Under the pieces are notes generated by a model, which was given only the letters and a program-made list of their open reading frames with translations, did no database searches and had not been told where the DNA came from. A program made the position numbers and the translations under genes. This document shows, piece by piece, positions 12,526 to 24,114 of a DNA stretch of 64,000 nucleotides (position 1 is the first letter of the stretch; each line of letters opens with the position of its first letter). Source of the DNA: Otatea glauca (taxonomy: Eukaryota; Streptophyta; Magnoliopsida; Poales; Poaceae); NCBI GenBank assembly GCA_036346275.1, contig JAYEVK010000138.1, forward strand, positions 124,001 to 188,000. The letters run 5' to 3'.

Positions 12526-13890
12526 TGAAGGGAAATGCGGTATGCTACGCTAGCACAAAAAAAAAAAACTACCGCGCAACCAGAAAGCTACTTGCAAGAA
12601 GGGGATCATAGATAAGATTACCACTAGACGCGCAGTTGCGGAATCCTTCGCGCGTCGATGTAGTGGTTCGTCCTCGCCGCAGTCGTTGCGTCGATGTAGT
12701 GGATCGTCCTCGCCTCGCCGTGGATCATCCTCCCACGCCGCAGTCGCAGCAGCGTCACCGCAGTAGTCCACACGTCCAGAGATGGAACGCCGTGCGTCGT
12801 GTGCAAGCACCTAGTCGCTCGGCGAGGCGAGAGGAGGAGGCTAGGGTTTCAAGTGAATCAAACCTAAACCGTGGAAAGCACACCTGCGCCTCCTCCTCCC
12901 CTCCTTATATAGTCACGAGATGAAACCTAAACCAGGGCCCACCAAAGATGCTAAGCCCACGAGGTTCATTAATTACGGATCCAATCCAAATTAATGCGTC
13001 CCAGCCCATTAAGTGTGTGACCCTGCAGGTTCACATACGTTTGGACATGGATTCGGAAAACTCCTTTTCAATCCAATAGTTGGTAGCGGCTTCTTGCAAA
13101 GTATACCAACTCCCAAACATCTTGTGATCAAATCGAGCAGAACCTATCAAAAGAACTCATGTAATAATCCTTTGCCAAATATATGAAGATTGATCTCAAG
13201 GCGAGAAGCATGTCATCCTTTGATGATTCAATCCATCTCTCGTATCCGTGATATATTAATAAGTTGTGATTGACTCCTCAATCACGGCATGGCCATGCAC
13301 TTTCTTAATCATATCACACGAGTGGCCTTGTCATATATCTCCGTTTCATTGGAGTGGCAAATTCCATCTTGACTGCTCACTTCCCTCTGCACGTTTCATA
13401 GTAAACATGAAAGCTACCTTTATAACTATCCGGTTAGGAAGTAGTGTTTGATAGCCCCAAGGAAAACTATTACACATGTAGGGAATATGACAATCTCAGG
13501 TCTAAGGATCATACATCTTCTAGGTATGAGATACACTCGATGACACATAAGAATGAAACATTCTCGCGATGTCCCATAGCGGGTCTATCTAACCCATGTT
13601 CTTCAACATGGTCCACAATGTAGAGATGATATCTCCATATCCCATGATCTATGAAGCATGATCATCGATCACTACATGTGCTGATCTATTCATCGTAGTC
13701 CTATACGATGATATTCGATCAGAGATATTTATCGAATTACATCATTAAGTAAAGAGCTTCATAATCAAGTCACATACTTGTTGATCAATACAATGATATA
13801 CATTCATTGGACCAATAATCATATTATTATTCATAAACATAGTCATGTTACAATCATCTAAATGATTGCCTCAAGGGCATAACACTAACA
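12526..13890 (-). mobile_element. Solo Ty1/copia LTR (1365 bp), TSD TAAGA
   Basis: Identical in kind to the LTRs of the full-length copia element at 43566-51800. On the minus strand it starts TGTTAGTGTTATGCCC and ends TTTCCCTTCA. A perfect 5-bp duplication TAAGA lies at 12521-12525 and 13891-13895, inside the satellite stretch ACTAAGACGGATTCG. The absence of internal sequence makes it a solo LTR. A TATA box (TATATAAGG on the minus strand) lies near 12902-12911. ORFs in its GC-rich left third are not supported as genes. Confidence 0.95.
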
Positions 13891-16446
13891 TAAGACGGAT
13901 TCGAAATGCATATCGATATGTGTTAGGGTCAGATATGAATTCTATTCGGGGTGTTTGTCACTCAGTTTCACTCTGTATCTTTTTCTTGCATGAATGGAGT
14001 CTGAAGTGCAAGTTCGGACACGTTGTGAGGAATTTGGGCGCATATGAAGTCCATTCGGGGTGTTTGTCACTCTGTTTCACTCTGTGACTATTTCTCGCAC
14101 GAATGGATTCTGGAGTGCAAGTTGGGACATGTGAGGAATTTTTTACACAGACTAAGACGGATTCAAAACGCATACCGATATGAGTTTGGGCATGCACAAA
14201 GTCCATTCGGAGTGTTTGTCACTCAGTTTCACTCTGTGACTTTTTCTCGCACGAATGGAGTCTGCAGTTCAAGTTGGGACACGTTGTGAGGAATTTGTAA
14301 CACAGACTCAGGCGGATTCGAAATGCTTAGCGATATGAGTTTGGGCGCATATGAAGTCCATTCGGGCTGTTTGTCACTCAGTTTCGCTCTGTGAGTTTTT
14401 CTCGCACGAATGGAGTCTGCAGTTCATGTTGGGACACGTTGTGAGGAATTTTTCACACAGACTCAGACGGATTAGAAACACATAGCGATATGAGTTTGGG
14501 CGCAAAGGAAGTCCATTCGGGGAGTTTGTCCCTCTGTTTCCCTCTGTGACTTTTTGTCGCACGAATGGAGTCTGCAGTCCAAGTTGGAACATGTTGTGAG
14601 GAATTTTTAACACAGACTAAGACGGATTCGAAACGCATACCGATATGAGTTAGGGCGCATATGAAGTCCATTCGGGGTGTTTGTTACTCGGTTTCGCTAT
14701 GTGACTTTTTCTTGCACGAATGGAGTCTACAGTTCAAGTTGGGACACGTTGTGTGGAATTTTTAACACAAACTCAGACGGATTCGAAACGCATAGCGACA
14801 TGAGTTTGGGCGCATATGAAGTCCACTCGGGGTGTTTGTCCCTCTTTTTCACTCTGTAATGTTTTCTCGCACGGATGGAGTCTGCAGTGCAAGTTGGGAC
14901 ACGTTGCGAGGAATTTTTAAAACCGACTCAGACGGATTCGAAACGCATACTGATATGAGTTAGGGCGCATATGAAGTCCATTTGGGTGTTTGTCAATTAG
15001 TTTCACTCTGTGACTTTTTCTCGGACGAATGGAGTCTACAGTGCAAGTTGAGACACGTTGTGATGAATTTTTAACACCTACTCTAACGGATTCGAAATGC
15101 ATACCGATATGAGTTTGGTCGCATATGAAGTTCATTCAGGGTGTTTGTCCCTCTGTTTCACTTGTGACTTTTTCTCGCTCGAATGGAGTCTGTAGTGCAT
15201 GTTGGAACACGTTGTGAGGAATTTTTAACACTGACTCAGACGGATTCGAAACGCATACCGATATGTGTTAGGGTGCATATGAAGTCCATTGGGGGTGGGT
15301 GTCACTCAGTTTCACTCTATGACTTTTTCTAGCACGAATGGAGTCTACAGTGCATGTTAGACACGTTGTGAGGAATTTTTAACACCGACTCAGACGGGTT
15401 CGAAACGCGTACCGATATGAGTTAGGGCGCATATGAAGTCCATTCGGGGTGTTTGTCACGTAGTTTCACTCTGTGACCTTTTCTCGCACGAAAGGAGTCT
15501 GCAGTGCAAGTTTGGACACATTGTGTTGAATTTTTAACACTGACTCAGACAGATTCGAAACTCATACCGATATGTGTTAGGGCGCATACGAAGTCCATTC
15601 GGGGTGTTTGTCACTCAGTTTCACTCTGTGACTTTTTCTCGCACGAATGGAGTCTGCAGTGCATGTTGGGACACGCTGTGAGGAATTTTTAACACCGACT
15701 CAGACGGATTCGAAACACAAACCTATATGTGTTAGGGCACATATGAAGTCCATTCGGGGTGTTTGTCCCTCTGTTTCACTCTGTGACTTTTTCTCGCACG
15801 AATGGAGTCTGAAGTGCAGCTTTGGGCGCATATGAAGTACATTCGGAGTGTTTCTCACTCAGTTTCAATCTGTGAATTTTTCGCACGAATAGAGTCTGAA
15901 GTAAAAGTTGGGACACGTTGTGAGAAATTTTTAACACCGACTCAGACGGATTCTAAACGCATACCAATATGAGTTCGGGCGCATATGAAGTCAATTCGGG
16001 ATGTTTCTCACTCCGTTTCAATCTGTGATTTTTTCGCACGAATGGAGTATGGACTGAAAGTTGGGACACCTTGTGAGAAATTTTTAACACCGACTCAGAT
16101 GGATTCGAAACGCATACCGATATGAGTTAGGGCGCATATGAAGTCCAATCGGGGAGTTTGTCACTCAGTTTCAATCTGTGATTTTTTCGCACGAATGGAG
16201 TCTGCAGTGCAAGTTGGGACACGTTGTGAGGAATTTTTAACACCGACTCAGACGGATTCGAAACGCATACCGATATGAGTTAGGGCACAAAAGAAGTCCA
16301 TTCAGTGTGTTTGTCACTCAGTTTCACTCGGTGACTTTTCTCGCACGAATGGAGTCTGTAGTGCAAGTTCGGACATGTTGTGAGGAATTTTTAAGACTGA
16401 CTCAGACGGATTTGAAACGCATACCGATATGAGTTAGGGCGCATAT
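13891..16446 (+). repeat. 155-bp satellite array, block 4
   Basis: About 16 forward monomers continuing block 3 after the copia LTR. Monomer order in 14670-15250 follows that of 10570-11290 (GTTGTGTGGAATTTTT, then GTCCACTCGGGGTG, then CTTTTTCTCGGACGAATGG, then CACTTGTGACTTTTTCTCGC with GTTGGAACACG). The truncated monomer of 8708 recurs at about 15818. The block ends at CATAT, the target site of the next element. Confidence 0.95.
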
Positions 16447-17362
16447 TGATGGGGACGGCGATCCCGATCTTTCGGTGAGATGATGACACGTCGATTTGTG
16501 GGTGTTGATGGCGCCGAATTTAGGGCTTCCTACCAAATATGTTGTGAGCTTCGCAATCACAATGCCAAATCCACACAGATACAAGATCCAATGATCAGTA
16601 GTTCCTGCAAGAAAACGAGAACCCGCAAGAACAAAGTATGAAGCAAACCGAAAAGGTAGTATTGAAATCAAAAAAAGAGATCAAGTTGAGGTTCTGTTTC
16701 TTTGCTCGGGCGGTCTGGTCGACACGCGCAAACACGAGGAGGGACGCACACGGGGTCTACCAAAACACAACAAAACCTAAAAAACGAAGAACAGGGGTGA
16801 GAACCCAATATAAAGGGGTACCCACACAAGGGGGGCACCCAAGAGGGGTGCGGTAGCCAGGAGATGGGCGCTGGCCAAAGGAGGGTTGGAACCCTAAGAG
16901 TACTGGGCCTTGGGCCGAAAAGAAAGGTGGCCCAGCACCTGGAATTTCTGTCTCGTGAGATTTTTCTGTGATTTCCCTTCACTCCATGAGGAGTTTGGCC
17001 TCGAGATCAGATCCATTGGAAAGTTTATCTCGATACCTTTCAAACGAGTTGTCGAACGTCGAAAACGGAGTTCGGATGTGGCCGTGACGTCCTTTTGTAG
17101 TACTGCTACTCCTGGATGGCCGAACCGGACTCGGCGACGAATTGGGCTTTATCTTGGGCTTTCCTTGGAGCGTGGGCTGTCCCTGGTGGATGTTCTTGAC
17201 GTGCTGCTCCAGCAAAGGTGGATGGAAAGGACTTGCTTCCGGATTAAGCCCTCCAGAGTCGTAGATGAAGTAGCGGGCGATACAGCGACGGTCGGGGACG
17301 AAGTAGCAGTCTTAGAGGAAGAAGGGGCAGCGGTTGTATCCTTGGATGGGCTGTCCTCATCA
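16447..17362 (-). repeat. 3' LTR of the gag-pro CRM element
   Basis: 916 bp, from TGATGAGGACAG at 17362 to an end at 16447 (TGATGGGGACGGC on the plus strand). The reading frame entering the LTR from gag-pro encodes a Ser/Thr/Ala-rich stretch (KDTTAAPSSSKTATSSPTVA) instead of the RARARQLNYQ motif found in autonomous CRM LTRs. Confidence 0.93.
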
Positions 17363-17397
17363 TCCTCCCCATCTTGAATTGGAGTCGTCCTCGACTC
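17363..17397 (-). promoter_or_regulatory. CRM hairpin plus polypurine tract
   Basis: On the minus strand GAGTCG-AGGA-CGACTC (17397 to 17382) is followed by 19 bases ending in the purine tract AAGATGGGGAGGA, then the LTR. It has the same stem, loop and spacing as in the autonomous element at 32345-32379. Confidence 0.75.
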
Positions 17398-19039
17398 CAT
17401 CTCATTATCCTTCAAAGTATTAGTAATAACAGAAGACAAAGCAATAGAGAATGGCAATGGTTGTATACTATCCATGTTATCTTGTGAGAGAACTTTTGCA
17501 GCCAACAATACTTTACCCTTCAACTTAATATCAGGTTTTTGAGAAACTGGTGTAGTTGAATGGTTTGATTTACTAGCTACACTTTTAATTCCAGTCTCTT
17601 CTTTTTCTCTTTGAGCTCTTTTCAAATAAATGTTTCTTAGTTCTGTAGGGCTCATGGGTTTCAAAATAAATTTCCTTCCCCTATACAAGAAAATATACTC
17701 ATTGGTCCTACCATGATGTATAGCATCCATATCATAGATCCGCGGTCTACCTAATAAAAGAGAGCAAGCATCCATGGGTACAACATCGCAAACAACATTA
17801 TCATGATAAGAACCAATCGAGATAGGTACTTGAACGGTTTTTGTTACCTGAACCTTACCAGTGGAATTGAGCCATTCAATTTCATACTGTTGAGGAAGTG
17901 GATTTGTGGTCAAGACAAGCTTCTCGACCATGTCTACACTAGCAAGATTGTTGCAGCTACCTCCATCAACAACGACATGCACAGCGCGCTCATTCACCAC
18001 AGACCTTGTCTGAAAGATAGTATGGTGTTGATTTTGTTCATCGCGTGTAGGCTGTGCGCTAAGTACACGTGCGACAACAAGAGCCGGATATTTCTCGGAT
18101 GCTACAGAAGTGATAATCTCTTCTGCTGGCTCTGCAGTGTGAGTGGCAACAAGAGCATATTCAGTTTCAACAATGTCAATATCACTAGTGCGCTCACCAT
18201 TTTCTCTGATTATTAGAGCACGTTGATTAGGGCAGTCTCGCATCACGTGCCCCATTCCTTTGCATCGAAAGCATTGTGTTTCCCGTGTTCGACCTGTGGA
18301 GGCAACTGAGGAAGCACTCTTGGCGGGTGCTTGAAGTGTGACTGACTTGTTTGCCTCTTGAATGCATGATGACGTCGAAGTAGTTGGAACAACGGGTGTA
18401 GGTACACGTCCAGGTATGGAAGATGATGCCTTGGTATGGATCTGAACCGACTTGGATGTGGAAGAGCCTCCAATATTACCTCGTGTTGTCGATCGTCGAC
18501 CCTGCACTTCCCTTTCTGCTTTGAAAGCAAGATGGTACAAACGAGTGATAGAATTGTATTCTTTATAGTCAAGTATATCCTGTATCTCTCGGTTAAGCCC
18601 ACCCAAGAACCTAGCCATTTTTGCATATTCACCCTCTTCTAACCCACAGCGCAACATGCCAATTTGCAATGCTTTATAATATTCCTCAACCGTTTTATCA
18701 CCTTGATTAAAGCGTTGCATTTTATTCAATAAATCACGAGCATAGTATGTAGGAACAAATCTAGCCCTCATGACACGCTTCAACCCATCCCAAGTAGTAG
18801 GTACATCACGGTTGGCTCTACAAAGTTCTTTCCACCAAATAGATGCGAAAACCAGTGAATTCACTAGTGGTAGCGTGCACCCTTCTACGCTCAGAGAAGT
18901 TATAGCAAGAAATTTTTTGATCTATCGCTAACTCCCAATCTAGAGACATCAGGATTATAAGCACCATCAAAAGGAAGCATAGTAAATTTCATTTTTGCCA
19001 TAGAGTCATCACGTTCTTCCCTTTGATCATGTTGATTTT
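17363..19039 (-). pseudogene. CRM gag-protease, main part
   Basis: The structural protein (capsid, nucleocapsid) and aspartic protease of the non-autonomous CRM. In order: KFTMLPFDGAYNPD (about 18960-19000), the Retrotrans_gag core (FASIWWKEL, then RFVPTYYARDLLNK, VEEYYKALQIGMLRCG, FLGGLNREIQDIL), a Ser/Thr-rich linker, a zinc knuckle CFRCKGMGHVMRDC at about 18235-18280 (CX2CX4HX4C intact), the protease VVVDGGSCNNLAS at about 17945-17985 and LLLGRP. DGG replaces the usual DSG or DTG, as in the other CRM copy here. The long frame runs 18864 to 17149, past the LTR boundary. Frameshifts near 18855 and 18950 and the LTR inserted at 19040 destroy it. Confidence 0.9.
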
Positions 19040-22000
19040 TGTCGGGTCCCGAATCTGCAAATCCGGACCCTCTGTGTATTCTCGTGCGATCCAGATCACG
19101 CTTAGCACACCTGATCATCTGAGGTTGCACGCTACAGACATTCACAAAGATATAAGAATAAATAGTGCAAACATGTATATAAATCGAGTTGTACGACCTT
19201 ATGGTCTCCTTACAGATAAGTCAGCCACACAGGACTTACATTATTCAAAGTAAAGAAATAGCAGCGGAACATAAGTAAAGGTCGTGGAAGCCTTCATCTT
19301 GCCACAGGCAACCGACTGGGCTTGCCCCCTAGTTGTTCGTATCCTCGATATACTCCTCCTCCCAAACTGGTGTGGTCTCCACTGATGTTGGGGTTGATAA
19401 GCAAGGTGGGGTGAGTACACAAGGCACTCAACAAGTAATGCACAGAATGCAATGCTATTACTACATGCAAAGCTTATTCCAAAGGGTTGGCTTAAATGGT
19501 TCTTTTGCATCAAACAGCAATTTTAAACCAATATCTTAATTAGATTAAAGCATTGGAACAGTTATAAGTAATACTAATTTCTTCAAATGGTTTTTCTTCG
19601 AAGATTCTCGGCACACCTTATGATTCATTTTTAACACTTGGCACACAGCCACCCTTCCCATATTTTGTTTATGAAAATCTACCCCTTGACTGTAATCCCC
19701 GAGCAATGCTCAATACCGTGAGCACGGCTATTCGAATAGTTTGACACTCTGCAGAGGTTGTACACTTTACCCACAAGATACAAATTGCTCACCACACGGT
19801 GATTGTGCGCAACAAAGCTTTTCAGAACTTCTACCTTAACCAAAGAACCTCTCGGTATTGCCTTCACTATCACTTCCCTCACACAGAGGCAAGTATAGGA
19901 CCGGCCAATCTCCGTTGGATGGGCACCAAGCCGTAGCACGTACGCTCCCCCCATACAGATACACCCCTGTGTCTTTGTCACCCGAGGTATCGGAGGAAAG
20001 ATATCGAACCCTAGTCAACTAGGTCTATCTCATATCGGACATGTGGTTGTACGGTGACTCGGATCAAAGGCTTGCAAGGTGAAGTCCTTAGCTGACCAAG
20101 GCAAGACTTCCAACACTCAACAATGGCACACACCCAATGTGGCACAGACTCACATCACTCATCAACACAAAGCCACACAGCCCACAGCACACGACCTCTT
20201 GCCACTTGCCCCGATCTAAATCATTTCCACACATTGATTATTGTGCAACACATGCCAAGCAATAACTCAACATCGACGGAACCACACAGTCGTTGTACCT
20301 CAATCTCATCATGTGGCATCATCACACCACTTTTCAAAATACATTCAATGTCTTTAGTCGAGATTGTAGCATTTTTCCGAAAGATCACTCATGATTCGTT
20401 GCAAGGCTAAGCATCTACTCACGGTCTAGCCTCCCGTGTTGGCACAATATTAACATCCAACTAATATAATCAAACTTAGGGTGATAATGATTTAGGGCAT
20501 ACAATTAATAATTCAAGGTGGCATAACAAAATGGGTTGATTAACTACATTATCCCGAATCGATTTAAATTCATTTTAAATAAATAAGCATGCATAGTTTC
20601 AAAGCATAAACTACATTTTAAAAACCTGGGATCAAAATGATCAAAGCATCACTTGCCTTCAAAGAGTTGTTGGTCTTGTTCCGAAACTTGGTCTTGAGCG
20701 ACGAATTCTTCCTCGAAACTTTCCGGCAAATTTGCGTCTACGCATACAAACAAAATATGCAATAAATAGCTAATATAGAAGACTAAATGACCTCAAAAAT
20801 TCAAATAAAATTCACCATTAAATAGCTCACAATTTTATGAATTTTTAGAAATTTGAATCACCCAAATCCGAGTTAAAATGCCAAAGTTATAGTCATTTGA
20901 AGTTTGAATAAAATCAAAATACGTAAATTAAGAAAATCCGATTTTTCTGAATTATTTTTATACTGGAAATTCGCTTTTATGATGTCAGCACCGCGTCATG
21001 ATGACGTCAGCACAGAAATGAAATTCGGTCGAAATATTTTTATATATAAAAAAATTTATGACGTCATCGCTGACGTCAGCTCGACACGTGGCACGCCCAG
21101 AGACTACCACGTCGTTCTGGTCTATGGACTGGGTCCACGGTTCGGCTCTGGTCCACCGTGGACTTGGTTCACAGAACAGTGCAGCCACGCGGCAAAATCC
21201 AGACCGTTCGCTAAAATCGACGGTCAGATCCTATGCCTGCGCGGCTCGGCGACGCCTCGATTTCCGCACGGCCACGTGTCACGCATCGAACGGTCCCCTC
21301 GGATCCAACGGCCAACGCACGCGTGGACTCGGCGACGCTTCGGATACGCAGCGACACGCGGCGCAATCGCAACGGCTCGTTTGAAATCAACGGCCGAGAT
21401 TGGTCACGCTTCGGTCAAAGGAAACACGCGGCCGCACGCGATTGGTTGGAGGTGCGGCGCTATCACCGCCGCACGTTCAAATTTGAACGGCGCGGATCCT
21501 AGGGCAAAATCAGATCTGAACTCAACCGTTCAGATCCGATCCAACGGCTCAGGTTACCGGAGCTGTTTACTATACATGGCGCGACGTGGCTCAATCCTAC
21601 GCGTACACTAACGATCCAACTGCTGAGATGTAACCAAGTTACAGAGACTAGATCTAATCTCTACCGTTCAATCCAGATCTAACGGTACATACTCTAGAAG
21701 AACACAAAGAAAAGCGACGTGGACGAACCAGAAGCGTGCGATGAAGATCGGACGGACGACGAAGCTCGGTGAAGGCGACAGCGGCGCAGAAGAAATGGCT
21801 GCCGGAGTTGAGGAAGATGACGCAGCCCACGACGCTACGGGGCTTCTCCGGCGTGATGAAGTGGCTCGTTCGACACGGCTTGGCGGAAGGATTACTCCGT
21901 TGACCTTGGCGACGGCGGAGAGAAACCGGCGACGAAGTAAACGACGAAAAACCACGACGGCACAAAGACGCAACTACGGCGAGCTCGCTCAGGCGCTAGA

Positions 22001-22627
22001 GAGGGTCTCAGCGTGCGTGTGAGGAGTCAAAAGACGCGGCGTGAAGGTCTCTGCACGACGCCAACAACGGGGACTTAAGGGCTGCCTCGACATGCGCGAA
22101 ACTGCCGGCGGAAATCATGGCCATCAGAGCCCACGTCTCTCCGGCGATCTCGCGGGGACGAAGTAACGTGACACAATCCTGCGCATCCGTGCGGCGACGA
22201 TCCGAAGGCTCACACATGCAGGCGACGTGGCGCACTCACACGCGTTCGATCCGGATCGGACGACTTGGGCTGGGGCGGCGCTAGGGTTTCGGCGCGGTTG
22301 GGCCGGCGACACGCACAGTAATGGGCTCGGCCCATTACTGTTCATCTGATTTTTAAATCATTTCACATTTAAAATAATTCTAGAAGTTCAATTAAATCAT
22401 TTGGAGCTTTTAAAATAGCAAAAAAATTCCAGAAATTACTTTGAGATGTTTGGAATTCCATTAAAATATTTGCAATAAAACTTTGCAAAAACTTTTCCAT
22501 TATTTAATTGTTTTCAAGAAAAGTCCTATTTGAATAAATCCAAATAAACTTAAATAAATTCCCAAAAATTCAAAAAAAATCAAAAATACTCCAAAATTTA
22601 AATTAGAGCAAAAATTAGGGTGTTACA
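19040..22627 (-). mobile_element. Solo 3.6-kb chromovirus LTR inside gag
   Basis: A minus-strand LTR: TGTAACACCCTAATTTTTGC from 22627, ending GGGACCCGACA at 19040. Flanks are ATTTT (19035-19039) and ATTTC (22628-22632), a 5-bp duplication with one C/T difference. CRM gag continues on both sides, which confirms insertion. It is related to, but a different subfamily from, the 3.1-kb LTRs at 27959 and 57647 (similar AT-rich start, then a GC-rich middle). A cluster of TGACG/TGACGTCA boxes and a CACGTG lies at about 20978-21094. No coding gene is supported here; GC-rich open frames in 20904-22345 are chance. Confidence 0.88.
20978..21094. promoter_or_regulatory. bZIP-type box cluster in the 3.6-kb LTR
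   Basis: Within about 120 bp: GATGACGTCAGC, TATGACGTCATCG, GCTGACGTCAGC (as-1/CRE-like TGACGTCA cores) and GACACGTGGC (G-box). The arrangement parallels those at 29170-29210 and 59514-59617 in the related LTRs. Binding is inferred from motif only. Confidence 0.5.
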
Positions 22628-23047
22628 ATTTCTAGCCATACCTTGCCTGTTATTGCGGAGTCGACGATGAGGTCGGTCGTTGTTCACATTTACCCTGTAG
22701 TCGTCCTCGGTATCGGCGGCGTAGTTGTTCTCCTCTTGAGCCACCTGTTTAAAGTAACAGGACAACCGTGGAGCGCGCGCTGGCCCAAAGCATGACCGAT
22801 TGCACCATTGTTGGGGCAACACCTTGAAGAAGTTGTGCTAGCTGTGCTTGAAGCTCGATGAGGGTGCCAATTGAGCCTGAATCGCATCAAGAGTGTCACG
22901 AGTTCGCATCTCATGCTGATGGTGCATCCTCTCGAAATGAGTGACCCAACGCCGTTCTTTTGGCGTGAGGCGGTCCTCACGTTCACTCCCACTGCCGACG
23001 TTACTCCCACGATTGCTTGGACTACCTACCATTGTTAGTAGAAACAA
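22628..23047 (-). pseudogene. CRM gag N-terminus of the gag-pro element
   Basis: The start of gag, cut from the rest by the LTR at 19040-22627. The first Met near 23030 begins MVGSPSNRGSNVGSGSERED and continues through a charged helical stretch (RWVTHFERMHHQHEMRTRD). The part next to the insertion reads DDYRVNVNNDRPHRRLRNNR, the acidic then Arg-rich segment that precedes the capsid core in CRM gag. At least one frame change separates the two halves. The start choice is tentative. Confidence 0.75.
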
Positions 23048-24099
23048 AGAAAATTCACACAGATATGAAAGCTCCTAGAAACTACTAGGTCGTATGAAGT
23101 GGTAAGCCTCACACACGCTCGTGCTTCTACCAAGTTCTTACAAGTTCTCGATGTGGCAAGCGATTGCAAAATCCGGAACCTGTGTGGTTAGAAGATGGTG
23201 GAGCTTGGACAGGCAATAATATGTAGCAAACGATGAACTAGTACAACTGAACCAAAGTAAGCTGGAAAGTCGTTCAAAATCAGTACAATGCTGGTCCTAG
23301 GCTAGACCGTACTAGAGACGCGAGCCTAATCACCAACATCAAAAATTTCAGCCAAAACGGAGCCAGCAGAATTTTCCGAACTTCCGGGGGCGTTTTGAGG
23401 CCCAAAATGATGTTTTTTGGATGTAACTTTTCGTTTCGGTCGTTTTGAGTAATCGAACAGCCCAATCGGAGGCCGTATGCAAAAGTTATGGCAGTTTTCG
23501 TGCAGGGTGTCTGAACGGGATCCAAATCCACTTCAAAAGGAAAGTTTGATGCAAAACCAGAGAAGGGTGGCCTATACCTTCCTTTCAAAGCCAGACCTAA
23601 GCAAAATAAAAGGCTACACTTTCCTTTTCTCTGATCTTTTCTTAAACCGAAACAGATACCTTCCTTATCTCCTGCCAACCGAACCGAACCCAACTAGGGA
23701 AAGAGATCTCTTCTCGGATTTTTTTTCTCCTCTTTTTTTTTCTTTCTGAACTTTGTTTTTTTTCCAATTGAATCTGTGCGGTTTTTTTTTTCTCTTCTCT
23801 TCTGATCTCTAGCAACCACCGAGAGTCCCGATCTGATCAATTAGCACAAACTGAATCCAATGCGAAAGCAATTGTGACCAAAACGTGACTCGAACTCGAA
23901 ACTCTAACGGGACTAGACTCTAAAACCAACAAAGACACGAATATACAACTGACGATTCAACAAACCAAGAACAAGTAGTAAAAGTTAGGGCACAAATTAG
24001 CTTGGACAAAGGGACAAATCTTTTTTCTTTGTGGGGCAAATTTTTTGGACTCTAGGTAGAAAACGAAATATGGTGGAAAATCTCACCGAGCAACCTTGA
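23048..24099 (-). other. 5' leader of the gag-pro CRM element
   Basis: Untranslated leader between primer site and gag, about 1.05 kb. It is T- and C-rich on the plus strand near 23700-23810 with homopolymer runs. No coding feature is supported. A packaging signal would be expected here but I cannot point to one. Confidence 0.6.
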
Positions 24100-24114
24100 G
24101 CTCTGATACCAACT
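24100..24114 (-). promoter_or_regulatory. Primer-binding site, tRNA-iMet type
   Basis: On the minus strand, directly after the 5' LTR end, the sequence is AGTTGGTATCAGAGC, containing TGGTATCAGAGC, the standard complement to the 3' end of plant initiator tRNA-Met. Confidence 0.88.

Noticed and set aside
1204..16446. Regularly spaced repeats resembling a CRISPR array
   Set aside because: The whole 155-bp unit is repeated without unique spacers, and the context is plant retrotransposons; it is satellite DNA.
1204..16446. Many 60-90 residue ORFs in the satellite (MESEVHVGTRCEEF-type peptides)
   Set aside because: The same peptide recurs because the monomer repeats; frames shift and stop between monomers, with no start context or domain.
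17803..18642. Plus-strand ORFs opposite gag-protease
   Set aside because: Shadows of the minus-strand coding frame; no domain recognised.
20904..22345. GC-rich overlapping ORFs that look like a host gene
   Set aside because: They lie wholly inside a 3.6-kb LTR bounded by TG/CA ends and a target duplication; both strands are equally open, as expected from GC-rich composition.
24100..24114. tRNA gene suggested by the tRNA-like string
   Set aside because: Only the 3' complement of initiator tRNA is present, directly next to an LTR: a primer-binding site. The same holds for 52195 and 50431.
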